Shown here: in pieces, positions 10,701 through 20,652 of the stretch
How positions within the stretch are numbered: the first letter of the stretch is position 1
Layout of the letters: each line of letters starts with the position of its first letter
Assembly: GCA_023897205.1 (NCBI GenBank)
Contig: JAHWDD010000009.1
Coordinates: 620,001-684,000 of the forward strand
Source: Exophiala sp. HKRS030
Lineage: Eukaryota > Ascomycota > Eurotiomycetes > Chaetothyriales > Herpotrichiellaceae
Direction of reading: 5' to 3'
DNA length: 64,000 nucleotides
The notes under the pieces: model-generated
Database searches by the model: none
Seen by the model: the letters and a program-made list of their open reading frames with translations, nothing else
What the model was told of the DNA's origin: nothing
Made by a program: the position numbers and the translations under genes

Positions 10701-12018
10701 TCGCAAACAAGTCGATGATCTTATTCCGGAGGTCAGGGATGCTCAATTGTCTGGCAAAGCCTCCAGTTATATTGCCAGAAAAATCTTCAAAGGTTTGGGC
10801 GCCTTGTTCACTGGAGCACATGAGATTCAGTATTGGCTTGGTGATTGTGCAAACCGTATCAGCTCATCTATATCTCCAGCCCAGCAGGACAAAATGTACT
10901 CGAAAGCCTATGAGCGAGGTTCAGGTGATATTTCACTTTCAAAGACACAAAAGAAGGCCAAGCCGGTATTCGAGTCTTGCAATTTCAGGTCCACCGTCAT
11001 CTGGACGACGCCTCTGAAGCTTCCTGTGGTCCAACCATATCGTGTCATCAAAGGTCAGAAGATTCAGACAAATCTCCAAAACATCACCTTGGCGCAGCCT
11101 AGTGTGGCGGATGCTGTGAACAAGCGAAAACAATTGCAGGCGTTTCCTCCCAACTTTATTCACTCTCTCGACGCTACACACATGATTCTCTCTGCGCTCA
11201 GGGCTCACGAGCTTGGATTGAGTTTTTCTGCAGTACATGATAGTTTTTGGACCCATGCAGCTGATGTCAACGCCCTCAACACGTTATTACGAGATGCCTT
11301 TGTCCAAATGCACAGTGAGGATATCATTGGGCGACTGGCCGCGGAGTTTCAGAAGCGTTACGAAGGTCATTACTATTTGGCGCAGATCCACAAAAACAAC
11401 CCTCTGGGTAAAGCCATTTCCCAATACCGTCAACAACTGATGGCAGAAGGCGATCTGGCCACCTCGAAAGGCGCAAAGGGCATGGCTCAACGCAAAGACC
11501 AAGAACTTTTGCGAGAAGTGCGCAGAAATAAGTTGTTGGCGAGCGAAGATCCAAAAGAGAGAAAGAAGGGCGAATCCATGGTCACTGCTGCTACGTTGTT
11601 TGACAAATTTGACGGAGAGCAATTCTTGTTCCATCGTGATTCCTTGGGTGAAACAGCCATTGGAGCTGTACCTGAGGAATCCAAAGAATCAACAGTTCAA
11701 GAAGCCATCAATGAAGCCGATGCAGCTGCCGATGTTGACTTGGCCAGCAGTCTGGATCCTTTACGGGATGCGATCACGAATGAAGATGACATGTTGGATA
11801 TGGACGAGTTGTCTGTGAGCAGCGTCCCGAAGCTCTCGGCCGACAGTGTCTCATTAGATGCATTTGGTCAAAAGATTCGCAAGAACAAACGATCAAAGGC
11901 GACGTCAGTTACTACCAACCAGGTTTGGCTGTGGTTACCCATCAAGTTCCGGCCTGTACCTAAGAAGGGAGATTTTGATGTCAACCGACTCAAGGACAGT
12001 ACTTATTTCTTTTCATGA
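7747..12018 (+). CDS. RPO41: Mitochondrial DNA-directed RNA polymerase (T7-like)
   Basis: A 1423-residue single-subunit RNA polymerase that transcribes the mitochondrial genome. I place the start at the ATG at 7747 because the upstream frame only offers a TTG. The resulting N-terminus (MLTRAALRRRHTLRVLRQ) is rich in Arg, Leu and Ala and lacks acids, as expected of a matrix-targeting presequence. A long N-terminal extension precedes the polymerase domain, which starts near DFRGRAYPIPPYLNQMG. Motif A is HQDGSCNGLQHY with catalytic Asp at about 897; the finger helix is RKVVKQTVMTNVYG at 962-975; motif C is HDSFWTHA with catalytic Asp at about 1165. The protein ends in PKKGDFDVNRLKDSTYFFS, the typical family C-terminus. 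No introns are seen. Confidence 0.97.
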   Translation: MLTRAALRRRHTLRVLRQAAEDIQLPWLCPALAPSHVLPPQRRSTSSRPSLSRSKTSPAHLTQSRHLASPATGPESFDRNDDYIPFVYGDYPLQRSRKVNGELSPFDLSQILMLDNAADLAEELQDSSHLPGVNVRRNVVEIEATLDACVQVHRWDRAFTLLSQLALSYQHRPSKVRVAYNKVFAAMVHELLQNNNLSHEKRINEWIEVHLRKAGLDPDAYTLALRIKVALERDTGNKSRRTIYRYWDMAEELGLQSKMLGLREIFDDRELGKLSQLLELSEPSDLVSSPGYVDNLSSSAEVDADLKIRSELKRQLHVREMEQKGMGLASLKQSLAVFSTETEKDMSTLHEEDLNVARQRRLEKDAVQSAVDRWKIEYEKRAKRGITGDLAHGKIGALLWQWNEILAEKITKEVQLAKEEEATPGSTSAEAKLRSEYSPFLELLPPQKLAAVTAISLMQMMSRMGASKPVKLVRVVSELGQAVETEYDASQLARKKAEAIKRRNQHKQDDATSNGALWTEPSDHRFLRRSSHHAAAPSKAQLNWSKAIHVKLGSILCELMFDTAKVMVTRWDEARKMKRTLPQPVFIHSTSYQNGRRIGVVSLHEDFVKILIREPAEHFIAKQLPMLCAPKPWRSFDDGGYLDSKQPFLRVKYSENAQKEYGIAAAERGDLDQLFAGVDILGKTGWRINRQVFNVMLEAWNSGEEIANLPPLNKAFPEIERPGDNATPKERWDWFVKTRQVDNEKSGIHSNRCFQNFQMEIAKAYLDETFYLPHNVDFRGRAYPIPPYLNQMGADNARGVLLFDKGRKLGEDGLRWLKIHLSNVYGFDKANLADRAQFPMDHIDDVYDSVKNPLTGRRWWLTAEDPWQCLATCFELTNALESPNPAEYVSRLPIHQDGSCNGLQHYAALGGDIAGARQVNLEPGDKPADVYTGVCELVKAEIKEDAAKGHTLAQMLDDRVTRKVVKQTVMTNVYGVTFLGAIRQVRKQVDDLIPEVRDAQLSGKASSYIARKIFKGLGALFTGAHEIQYWLGDCANRISSSISPAQQDKMYSKAYERGSGDISLSKTQKKAKPVFESCNFRSTVIWTTPLKLPVVQPYRVIKGQKIQTNLQNITLAQPSVADAVNKRKQLQAFPPNFIHSLDATHMILSALRAHELGLSFSAVHDSFWTHAADVNALNTLLRDAFVQMHSEDIIGRLAAEFQKRYEGHYYLAQIHKNNPLGKAISQYRQQLMAEGDLATSKGAKGMAQRKDQELLREVRRNKLLASEDPKERKKGESMVTAATLFDKFDGEQFLFHRDSLGETAIGAVPEESKESTVQEAINEADAAADVDLASSLDPLRDAITNEDDMLDMDELSVSSVPKLSADSVSLDAFGQKIRKNKRSKATSVTTNQVWLWLPIKFRPVPKKGDFDVNRLKDSTYFFS

Positions 12019-12726
12019 TTGTGTATACATATTTGGAGCTGATGTTTTATGGATCAATGGTGTTGATGTATATTAAAAAGTTCTAGATGGAGTGGTACGA
12101 GGAAGAGTCTTGGGGTTTCTTTTTCTGAGATGTGCATTGAATAGCGAGGAGCGGCATTTGTATGTGGATAAAAGAGACGGAGTTGGATTGTATATACAGA
12201 GTACCCAAGTCAGGTACATGTTGACCGGATGATAATACCCTCAAAACTACCTAGGTATCAGTCGAATGTATAGTACTCTGTAATATGATGTACATGTACT
12301 ATTTCAACTTGACAATCATTGTAATAGACTTGATACGGGGAGTAATCACACTGATACGGAGTATATCACGGCGATACTCTGCCTGTCTTTTCTAGAGTAT
12401 CCGTACTCCGTATTTGGTACGGAGATACAAGGGTATCAAGCTCAGCCTCGAACGCCACCCCTTTGTATAGTGAAACGAGGCTGTGCAAAAAGTAGCCTTA
12501 GGATTCTGGCCCCTCGAAGTTATAACCTGGATATCCATCATATTTACCTCTTTATCTTCTTTTTTCCTCAGACTTTCTGACTCTTCTGATAACTTCATCT
12601 TGTGGTCCATTTGAGATTTGTTTCTGCAACAGTCGTTTGGTGATCTCGTCCATCTGTGTATATGTGTGCGTAGGACGGGCGATCCCTCTTCCGATCTGTT
12701 TCGAGAAAACAACAACAACAACCACA
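12019..12726. other. Intergenic, rich in TACGGAGTA-type motifs
   Basis: This 708-base stretch holds the RPO41 3' region and the promoter of the next gene. Between 12320 and 12430 are several forms of TACGGAGTA: exact copies at 12355-12363 and, inverted, at 12404-12412, plus near copies such as TACGGAGAT at 12418. No gene is recognisable. Confidence 0.5.
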
Positions 12727-14309
12727 ATGCCACCTCGAATATTGACACCTTGGAAATGTTTTTGTCTTGTCGCCATTTTTTACATCACCCTCATCTTGTC
12801 TTGGATCGCTCTGCCTTTTCCTGAAGTATCTTGGTCAAAAGTCGCATCTGAAAGGTTATGGTGGGGAGGAAAAGTACTGAGGGTTTACGAGTGAGTTACA
12901 AACAAACAACCCAATTGCCTATTGACTACTACTTACTGTGCCTTTCCGTTCTTACTCCTTTTCATCTACTGGGGGTATGACTCGGTATACCACGGGGTCA
13001 TCTTGCTAATTACTTACCGGCCACGGTCGGGGAAAATAGTGCAGACAAACTACCCTCATTCCCCACCGTTGGCATACCTGTCGGTAGTGGTAGGAGCGTT
13101 GGACGTCAAGGTTTCGTTGTGGAATTTTCATACGACAGGTTCAATGATGAATTGACCGTTGGGGGTGGTGGTGATGATGGATTGAAACATAACTTCGACC
13201 TCGGAAATCTAATCGACACTGACGAAAAAAATCTACCATACACCTCGGAAAATTTCATGGTACGCGTCAAGACTGGTGATTATGATGGGATCAGTTTACC
13301 TTGGTTCAAAACGGCCGACGCATCTTTGTTGTTTTGGGAAGCCCAAAAGGAAAAAGATTGGGTGGATTTGCCGATAATGTTGAGGGTGATCAAGGAACAG
13401 ACCTCAAATCCCAAAACTGATTGGGTGGTCAGTGAGAGGACTGTACAAGTTGCTTTGGGTGAAACATCTACAAACGAGGATGGTCATGATCGTGATCAAG
13501 AACACTACAACAAGAACAACAACAATCATCATGCAGATATCGACCAAACCCAGGTTCTGCTATCAATCGCACTCAATCAATCTCCGAATTTGAGAGATCA
13601 AACCAGACACAACGTGTCGAAATGGAACTTTTGGAGCTGGATCTCGACATCTTCACGACAACGGATCGAAAAAGTGTTTTATGTTTGGTACGGCCATGAC
13701 GGATTAGGAACATCACCATCCTTGACTTTTCCTCTGAGGCTGGTTGTTTGTCGAATTCTGGTGTCGAGTTACCAGTTTGCGGACGATTGGGTATTTGCAT
13801 ACATGCGCAACCCAATCATTATATTCTTGTCTGTTTTGTATGTGGTCTTCTGGGTCGGTGTCGTCTATTGTTTGGTCGTGTTGGCATGTTGGAGTAAAAG
13901 AGGAAGACCGAATTTTTGGCCATGGGCGAGGAGGTTCGGACTTACTCGATACGTGGTGAGATATATAAGACCTACGATGATTGAAGGGGGAAAGGATGAG
14001 ATCGACTACGAGTACGAGGAAGATATGGAAATGGAAAGACCAAGACCAGAACCGAGACCATTGACAAGTCCATGGGCATTCTTTACGAGCTCTTCTCCTC
14101 TGGATGATTTATTGGTAACTTATCGAGTTACTAGACCATTCGTCCAACCCATACACTTGATCAGGAGGAGAAGAACAAGAGACATCGAAGGTGGTGAAGA
14201 GGTGACGATGGCAACAACTTCTTCTCTTGATGTCATCAAGAATGACTATATTGGTGATGATGAGGATGTCCATCAAGTTGGTGAGAAGAAAATAGATATC
14301 ACCAAATAG
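12727..14309 (+). CDS. Uncharacterised fungal membrane protein (two exons)
   Basis: I do not recognise this family. Exon 1 (12727-12890) starts MPPRILTPWK and carries a strong hydrophobic helix at about residues 10-31 (signal anchor). An intron of 149 bases (12891-13039, GTGAGT, branch GCTAAT near 13005, acceptor TAG) keeps the frame, and exon 2 runs 13040-14309, giving 477 residues. Other acceptors at 13087 and 13093 would also keep frame, so the join is not certain. The middle holds a conserved-looking soluble region (FMVRVKTGDYDG, VDLPIMLRVIKEQ, SNPKTDWVVSERTVQVALG). A second strong helix follows (IIIFLSVLYVVFWVGVVYCL), then a basic and acidic cytoplasmic tail. The layout suggests a lumenal or extracellular domain between two membrane helices. 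Confidence 0.65.
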
Positions 14310-14419
14310 GTGTGTGTATGTACATCATACCTTACAACACTCTCAAAACATATTTGGTTCATACCACCCATGTTGATTGATACCCTTGATTTATATCAAG
14401 TACTGCTGGTTGTTCCCTT

Positions 14420-16534
14420 TCAAAACCCATGAATCATACCCATCATCAACGCCTCACATTCACCACCATCCTCGATCCATCCTTCTCTTTGTGGTAACAC
14501 CAATAAAGCGTTTGCTTCCGCCAAACTTCCGACCCGACTACTCCTTTGCATTCCTGTACTCTTTGCCACCACCTTGCCAGTCGACTCTTCCACACCTACC
14601 ACGACACGATGATATTCTGTCCTGGCAGGGTCACACCTCACCCTCCCTTGTATCTTGACCGTGATCCTCTCCAGTCCCTTGCCACTCATCCCCACCATCC
14701 TCTGGATACAAGGTAAAACGAACAGATTCGCCGTGACCAAAGCACTGGCGGGGTTTCCAGGTAAACCAAAAATCAATCGCCGTTCTCTTTCGCCGGTCCC
14801 CCCTTCCTTGAAAGGTACGCTGGCAAAGGTGGTCGGTTTCCCGGGTTTCATACTGACCCTCCCGAAATGGACCTCCCCTCCCAAACTTCTCTCGACCGTG
14901 GGTTTCAAAAGGTCCAATTCACCCATGCTCACCCCGCCGGTGGTGATGACCATGTCGACACCACCACTCCTGAAAGCATCACGAATCTTTTGTTCCAATT
15001 CATGATGTGGAGTGTCCCGCGCGACACCCAGATCCACAACCTCTTCACACATGTTCCAACCCCTCAACAAGGTCAACAACGAAGGTCGGTTGGAGTCACG
15101 TATCATCCCACCCTTCAATGGCTGTTCAACCGTGACGTCGGTGACTTCGTCTCCCGTACTCATCACTCCCACTCTGGGTTTACGATAGACGGGTACCTGC
15201 CTTATTCCCGCCGCGGCGAGGACTCCGATTTCACCCCCCAATGAACTGATACGTGTACCTTTCGTGACAACCACCTCACCCAGTTTGATGTCACTGCCGG
15301 GGTCTCTTATATTCTCCCCGACCGTGACCGCGTCCGTGAGAATTTCCACCGTGGCTTCTTCCTTTTTGTCTCCGGTCAGACTGGCGATGATTGTGTCTTC
15401 GACCATGACCACGGCGTTGGCGTTGGCCGGTACGGGAGCGCCGGTCGTGATTCGAGCGATCTGACCCGGTTCGAGGGGTGGAGGCATCGAGGACGCCTGG
15501 GCGTGTGACACAGACGCCACCGGGAATACACCCTTGGTCGTCGAGGAGGGAGCATCCTCGGGTGCCGATTTGGGGTCGGGAACAATCACGGCGTAACCGT
15601 CGACGATGCTGGCCGAATAGGCGGGAACGGCTTCCACGGCACGAATGTCCTCGGCCACCACGTAACCCGTGAGGTCGGGTGAGACGTCCCGTAGTCCTTT
15701 GATCGGAGCTGGAGAGTTTTGGATGATCTTGGCCACGGCATCAGAAACGCTCAGCATGGGGTAAGGCGAGGATCTAGCTCTCGCCGTAGCTCCCAGAAGC
15801 ATGTCGTTTGACTGCGGGGGTCGTTGAGAAGGGTCAGTATGTGCTTTTGGGATTTTGTGACCTCCTCCGTGTCCACCACCTCCATGGCCGTGACCGTGAC
15901 CGTGACCGTGATGATGAGAGTGCGAATGTGAGGTCACGGTTGTCGATGACCCCGACACCCCCACCCCCATCCCGGCGTCCTTTTCCAACTTCTCTACACC
16001 GCCGGAATGTGCGTTTCGTGAGTTCTCACCCGCTGCTTGAAGACAAGCGTGGGGCAGTAACTTCAGAATGGCCTGGAGGTTCTCCTTGGCCCCCTTTGGC
16101 GAACCGGGGAGTGTGACGATGACGGTCTTGTTCCGCACCCCGGCGACCGGTCTCGACATCATGGCGAAAGGAGTCACCTGGAAACTGGCCGCCAGCATGC
16201 CGTGTACGACCCCGGGAGCGTGACGATGGATGAGAGGAGCGATTGCTTCCGGCGTGAAATCTCGTCTGGCGAATCCCGTCCCGCCCGTCGTCACCACCAA
16301 GTTGACGAGGCCGGAGGTGGACGACTCGCTCTCGTCCGTCCACGACCGCACGGCCCGCTGGATCTCGAGGACGTCATCCTTGACGATCTCGACCAGGGGC
16401 TCGTCCCATTTCCCTCCGCCGTCTTGCGCAAACGTCTCCTTCAACGTCGGAGCCGCTCGATCCGTCGTCGGGTCGGCGGCGGCGGTGTCGGACACGATGA
16501 GGACCGCAGGTCGTAAAAGTGACGGCGAGCTCAT
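14420..16534 (-). CDS. cnxE: Molybdenum cofactor biosynthesis protein CnxE (gephyrin-like MogA-MoeA fusion)
   Basis: A 704-residue two-domain enzyme for the last steps of molybdenum cofactor synthesis: adenylation of molybdopterin and molybdate insertion, needed for nitrate reductase and xanthine dehydrogenase. The N-terminal MogA/G domain (about residues 8-172) opens with RPAVLIVSDT and has the TTGGTGF loop at about 82-88. A low-complexity linker includes a His/Gly-rich run at about 203-227. The C-terminal MoeA/E domain (about 255-704) has VDGYAVIVPD, TGAPVPANANAVVMVEDT, STGDEV, TTGGVSMGELD and FGLPGNPASA. The open frame begins at a GTG at 16543, but the first ATG at 16534 gives MSSPSLLRPAVL. 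There is no intron. The domain order matches Aspergillus CnxE. Confidence 0.93.
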   Translation of the reverse strand: MSSPSLLRPAVLIVSDTAAADPTTDRAAPTLKETFAQDGGGKWDEPLVEIVKDDVLEIQRAVRSWTDESESSTSGLVNLVVTTGGTGFARRDFTPEAIAPLIHRHAPGVVHGMLAASFQVTPFAMMSRPVAGVRNKTVIVTLPGSPKGAKENLQAILKLLPHACLQAAGENSRNAHSGGVEKLEKDAGMGVGVSGSSTTVTSHSHSHHHGHGHGHGHGGGGHGGGHKIPKAHTDPSQRPPQSNDMLLGATARARSSPYPMLSVSDAVAKIIQNSPAPIKGLRDVSPDLTGYVVAEDIRAVEAVPAYSASIVDGYAVIVPDPKSAPEDAPSSTTKGVFPVASVSHAQASSMPPPLEPGQIARITTGAPVPANANAVVMVEDTIIASLTGDKKEEATVEILTDAVTVGENIRDPGSDIKLGEVVVTKGTRISSLGGEIGVLAAAGIRQVPVYRKPRVGVMSTGDEVTDVTVEQPLKGGMIRDSNRPSLLTLLRGWNMCEEVVDLGVARDTPHHELEQKIRDAFRSGGVDMVITTGGVSMGELDLLKPTVERSLGGEVHFGRVSMKPGKPTTFASVPFKEGGTGERERRLIFGLPGNPASALVTANLFVLPCIQRMVGMSGKGLERITVKIQGRVRCDPARTEYHRVVVGVEESTGKVVAKSTGMQRSSRVGSLAEANALLVLPQREGWIEDGGECEALMMGMIHGF

Positions 16535-16990
16535 GTTGGACACCTAATCCAAACTCCTTTTTTTTTGTTTCACAGTGTCGGATACGTAACAAGAGAGTGT
16601 GGTTGGGAAACAAGAGCGACAAATCATGAGGTCGGTCAATTTGGTTAATGTCGTTGACGAAGCTGATCGACCGATTAGTCATCCAGCATTTGATACCAGC
16701 ACCAAACGAACATTCTGCCCAACTATATTCATGAAAGGATCAATGAAAAGAAATCATGTCTCTATCATCATGACAGATTCTTATTGTTCATGGACTAGGG
16801 TATCAATGTCTAAAGATATTTAAACCCAAAACCCATGCCAACCACCAATTTCCGGGTCACAGCACTTTGTACTCTGTATGCGACCTTCAACTCCGAGCAC
16901 CAGAATCCATGCTTATTGACCATCTACCTTAAAGCATGCATGCTCAAAACGCTGCAAAGAGCAAAAAAACAAACCGCATCATAACATCAA
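16535..16990. other. Intergenic, cnxE promoter and DDHD gene 3' region
   Basis: These 456 bases separate the cnxE start from the stop of the DDHD-domain gene, both on the minus strand. A T-tract lies directly upstream of the cnxE start at about 16558-16567. I see no gene or repeat. Confidence 0.5.
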
Positions 16991-19813
16991 TCACTCAATG
17001 TCACCTCTTTTGTACTCCCTCTTCTTCACCGCCCTCAATGCCGGTAGGGTATGTTGTTTTCCTGCCTTCCTTCCAATCTCCACCACGAGGAATCGCACAA
17101 AATCTTGCAAGATCCAATAGCTGCTATGTGCGCTGAGCATGTTGAGATATTGAATCTCCAAAGGACCGCCGCCTGAATTCAGGAACCAATCAATCTGTCC
17201 ATTGTCATTGAGCAGAAACATCCTCTTCTCCGCCACTTCTTCGCGTGTGAAATTGTGAGTCTCGAGTTCAACGGTGCTCGGTATATGCTGTAATTCCGGT
17301 CGAGTTGGAGGTGCCACCGCTGTATATGCATCAGAGGATGATTTCGCACCCCAGCGCAAACTCGTGCCAATCCGCGTCATGAAGCTGAGACTGGCACTTG
17401 GAATTGATGCCGGTTGGAGAGAAGCTGCATATAACTGATCAACAGAAGCATTTTGTAGGTACGAAATGGGATCGTTTCGATGACAAATGTTGTAAATGTT
17501 GTCAACCGCCAGACAACCATATCGAGCTTCGCTGGCAATTCCAGGCTGTCTGTCCTCACCCTCCATTCCTGGTTTGTTGCGTCCCTTGCGAGGAACCAAA
17601 CTGGAATTGTTGAGCAGCAAAAAGAACCCACTCGGACTTCCACAACAAAAGAGGTTGGTAGTGTCGAACTCAAACAACTTCTCACTCGGCCGTTTGGTGT
17701 CCAACTTGATGTCCTTGCCAAGTTTAGTGGGTTGCTTACTTAGTATCTCCATGGCCATAACTGATCCGAGCGAGTGAGCCACAAGATGGACTCGACCATA
17801 TTCCTCAAATCCTGGATTGTTTCGACACCACAATCGATAGACCCTATTTGCCTCCCGAACGACAGCCGACGTCATCTTGTCTTTGTGATGAGACAAATAG
17901 TACGGTATATCTAGCATAACGTCGCTGATAAGAGAACGCACACTTGGGAGGCTGTCGGGCGTGATGTCTTTCAACGCATACTTGTTCTCTGTATTCCCCT
18001 TGCACGCAGTGCCATCCTCGTCAAAGGAGACCGTCAGGCGCCAATTGACTGGCAAAACCATGATACCGGTTCCCTTTCTCAGATTGCCCTTGACGGCCTC
18101 TGTCGATAGCTCGACATTGAATTCGCGCCTCAGTCCGTTAATTGCATGAGTGAAGTGAAAGCTGTCGACCCTTTCAGATAATTTCTGGCCAATACCATGA
18201 ATGACAAGTACAAGATCTGACACCTTTGGTGCTTTGGTATCTTGGTCGCAAGCGGGACAAGACATTCTCCTCCCTCTAGTAGTAGCGTCTCCTGACTGAG
18301 ACATATATGCTCCCACTTTGGCGTGAGCAGCTTTGGCATCCATCTTTGGATCTGGATGAACCTTGAGCCACGCCTTGCGGTCGAAGCCACGTACAACCGC
18401 CACACCAATCTGGCGACCTTTCCGCAAAGAACTCAAAGGCCTCCGATTTTGGGTGATTGAGGGCAGGAGACTAGGCCTCAAAATTTGCGCATTTCTGGCG
18501 TCAAGGTATATTACACTGTGTGTTGCAAACAGTCGTCGGTCTTTGGCTTTTCGGGGATCAGCTGCTGTGTTGGCTGCACGCTCGGGGAGAAAACCCTGAC
18601 CCATTCCTTCATGAGCATCGGGCTTGTTGTCTTTCATGTCCACGGCTGTTCCGGGCCTGCTGGCTTTGGATTCATCTGGCCACAACTTATGTACAACCTT
18701 CATCTCAGCCGAGGCGCCGTTCTCAATACAGGCTTGAAGCTCCTCCTGGTAAGAAGCGCTATAGGGCATCATATACTCATAGCCTACTTCCAGTCGGTTT
18801 GCTACATCCGCCGGCACAGGTAGCATTGTATCTGTATAGAACCAGGTTGCCCTGATTACGTTCGAGGTGTCATTTATGGGTGACCAATAAATGGGTTTCA
18901 TGATTAGATCGGGCATTTCAACCAGATGCAGGCGGGAAACACCAACAGGAACGAAGACCTTGCCTTCTTCCTTTCCCTTCTGGCGACGTCGACCGATACT
19001 TCGTGAACGACTTCGGTCTTTGGAGTCATCGTCCGATACGTCTGAAGTGCCATACCCCGTTGGTTTGGCATAGCCCGAGGTAATATTCCGTCCACTGGGC
19101 GCTCGAGCAAAAGGGCGACCGCTGATATCAGACTCTATTTGTGCTGTATTCTGAGCTGAGGCTGGCTGGGGTTCTTCACCTTTCGGGGTTCTCGGCGAGT
19201 TGTCTCGACTTGCTTTGCCATTTTTGGGCCTGTGGCGGAAAGGCGAGAAGTGTCGTCGGCTCTTCGATGGCTCCCGAGACGCGGCGTGGTTGTTGTCCGA
19301 GCTGTCCTCCAACTCTTGAGCATCCACAGGCTCTGCATTCTTGTTCGAGTTCGAGGGAACTTGGTCCAGTATGACTTCTTTCTCGACCCCAGTCAACTTT
19401 TGTCTGCCTAATCCACCGCCCAACTTTGTACCATCCTTCGCCGGAGACCGTTGAGCAGAAGAAGAGCCACTAGAGTCCCTGAAGTCTGGAAAGGAGAAGA
19501 TTCCGCGGGTAAAGTTCTTCCTCCCCCTTTCTTGTTCAGACCGGCCTGTCAAGCGCCCACTGCTCTGAAATGCCTGCCATGCCTCTTCTAACGCCGCATT
19601 GTCTCGGACAGAAAATGGCTGCGGAGGAAAATCTGTGGATTTATCGGTGGAGATAGGAGGTAGAGGGGAAAGAGGGTCGTCGATAGGAAGGGAAGACACG
19701 TAGAAGAATTGAGCCTTTATTCTTGGTGGTGTCAGTCCGTCGCCCGGAGAAGCAGGGTCTTCCTCTTCGTAAAATGCGCACGTCGGACCCAATGAATGGA
19801 CATTGCGACTCAT
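16991..19813 (-). CDS. DDHD-domain phospholipase (PA-PLA1-like)
   Basis: A 940-residue intracellular lipase related to yeast Ddl1 and animal DDHD1/DDHD2, enzymes that hydrolyse phosphatidic acid and other phospholipids. The frame extends upstream to a TTG at 19915, but the first ATG is at 19813 (MSRNVHSLGPTCAFYEEED). The N-terminal third is mostly disordered. A WWE-like region follows around VPVGVSRLHLVEMPDLIMKP. The hydrolase core contains LVLVIHGIGQ and the nucleophile elbow VAHSLGS with Ser681. The C-terminal DDHD domain contains the candidate Asp781 (ICHRNDPISY) and His896 (LSAHSSYWILQDFV), completing a Ser-Asp-His set. The DDHD name residues are partly substituted, as usual in fungi. No intron is seen. 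Confidence 0.9.
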   Translation of the reverse strand: MSRNVHSLGPTCAFYEEEDPASPGDGLTPPRIKAQFFYVSSLPIDDPLSPLPPISTDKSTDFPPQPFSVRDNAALEEAWQAFQSSGRLTGRSEQERGRKNFTRGIFSFPDFRDSSGSSSAQRSPAKDGTKLGGGLGRQKLTGVEKEVILDQVPSNSNKNAEPVDAQELEDSSDNNHAASREPSKSRRHFSPFRHRPKNGKASRDNSPRTPKGEEPQPASAQNTAQIESDISGRPFARAPSGRNITSGYAKPTGYGTSDVSDDDSKDRSRSRSIGRRRQKGKEEGKVFVPVGVSRLHLVEMPDLIMKPIYWSPINDTSNVIRATWFYTDTMLPVPADVANRLEVGYEYMMPYSASYQEELQACIENGASAEMKVVHKLWPDESKASRPGTAVDMKDNKPDAHEGMGQGFLPERAANTAADPRKAKDRRLFATHSVIYLDARNAQILRPSLLPSITQNRRPLSSLRKGRQIGVAVVRGFDRKAWLKVHPDPKMDAKAAHAKVGAYMSQSGDATTRGRRMSCPACDQDTKAPKVSDLVLVIHGIGQKLSERVDSFHFTHAINGLRREFNVELSTEAVKGNLRKGTGIMVLPVNWRLTVSFDEDGTACKGNTENKYALKDITPDSLPSVRSLISDVMLDIPYYLSHHKDKMTSAVVREANRVYRLWCRNNPGFEEYGRVHLVAHSLGSVMAMEILSKQPTKLGKDIKLDTKRPSEKLFEFDTTNLFCCGSPSGFFLLLNNSSLVPRKGRNKPGMEGEDRQPGIASEARYGCLAVDNIYNICHRNDPISYLQNASVDQLYAASLQPASIPSASLSFMTRIGTSLRWGAKSSSDAYTAVAPPTRPELQHIPSTVELETHNFTREEVAEKRMFLLNDNGQIDWFLNSGGGPLEIQYLNMLSAHSSYWILQDFVRFLVVEIGRKAGKQHTLPALRAVKKREYKRGDIE

Positions 19814-20652
19814 TGCCAAAGTGAATCGTGTCGTCGAATGCCGAATGTCGTTTATATCAGCGGTTTCCAACAGTAAAGCACGTGAAAAAGGACCAGTCAA
19901 ACTCCAAAACTGCAAATATTAAAAGTATACCAAAATGTCGAAAGCCGAAGGCGCAGGTGAGTTCGTGATCGTGATGGATTGTGGCGAAAAAGACCCTATA
20001 GTATCCAGCAGCCAGAGAATGTAAAGACCAAACACCATTCATTTCCTAGTATCCGGACAAGTGTCATCTTGCATGTAGCGCATGTGAAGATGCATGGACG
20101 TATGTGTTTAGAGGCATCGACAAAGGCCAGGATAAACTCAAGAACGAAGTCGGTGACGTAGTTTCAAGGCCTCCGCTAAACAACTGACGCCCGAATCATT
20201 TAGTAGCAGAACAAATACTTCCACCTCATGTTGCTCAGCATCTCTAGCACGAGCGTCGAAATCATTCTGAGCATCAGTCGATATACTGGTTTTGACCAAT
20301 GAAGTACGGTCGATAGGTGACTGACTTTCCATAGCATTCGCTTATAGAGAAGTTCGCCTGTCCATCGAGCCCAATACAATACAATACATGAATAGTTTAC
20401 ATTGCTTGCACGCACTACGTGCATTGACAACCATATTCGTACTCGCTGGACCTCCGTCATCCCACTGACCCAAGGGTATGTCTTTGGGTTCCGCTGCCCA
20501 GGTCTTCCAATCCTGATTCTGGGTGAGTGTCCCATGTGGTTCGAAGCCGGGATGGCAGGACGTGACCTAGAGCTTCCCATCTTGGCGGAGCAGCTGCATG
20601 GGACCCGATATCTTGTAATAAAATCCCCCCATATGTTCACTTTCTGACTCTT
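19814..20652. other. Intergenic region with one doubtful small ORF
   Basis: This 839-base gap lies between the DDHD gene start and the VMA16 stop. It should include the DDHD promoter and the VMA16 3' UTR. One small ATG-initiated minus-strand frame at 20138-20332 has protein-like composition and is listed separately. No RNA gene is recognisable. Confidence 0.45.
20138..20332 (-). CDS. Possible small hypothetical protein (64 aa)
   Basis: A 64-codon frame begins at an ATG at 20332 (MESQSPIDRTSLVKTS) and ends at 20138. Its composition is balanced, with acidic residues and a hydrophobic EVFVLLLNDSGVSCLAEAL segment, unlike most shadow frames. I recognise no domain, it has no clear partner exon, and it may be chance. 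It lies within the gap between two minus-strand genes. Confidence 0.2.
   Translation of the reverse strand: MESQSPIDRTSLVKTSISTDAQNDFDARARDAEQHEVEVFVLLLNDSGVSCLAEALKLRHRLRS

Noticed and set aside
14655..16547. Several plus-strand open frames of 60-125 codons across cnxE
   Set aside because: They lie opposite a clear gephyrin-like gene; their Pro/Arg-rich content is an effect of the GC-rich complementary codons.
20521..20580. tRNA-like TTCGA box
   Set aside because: GGTTCGAAGCC resembles a T-loop, but no acceptor stem, D-arm or anticodon arm pairs around it.
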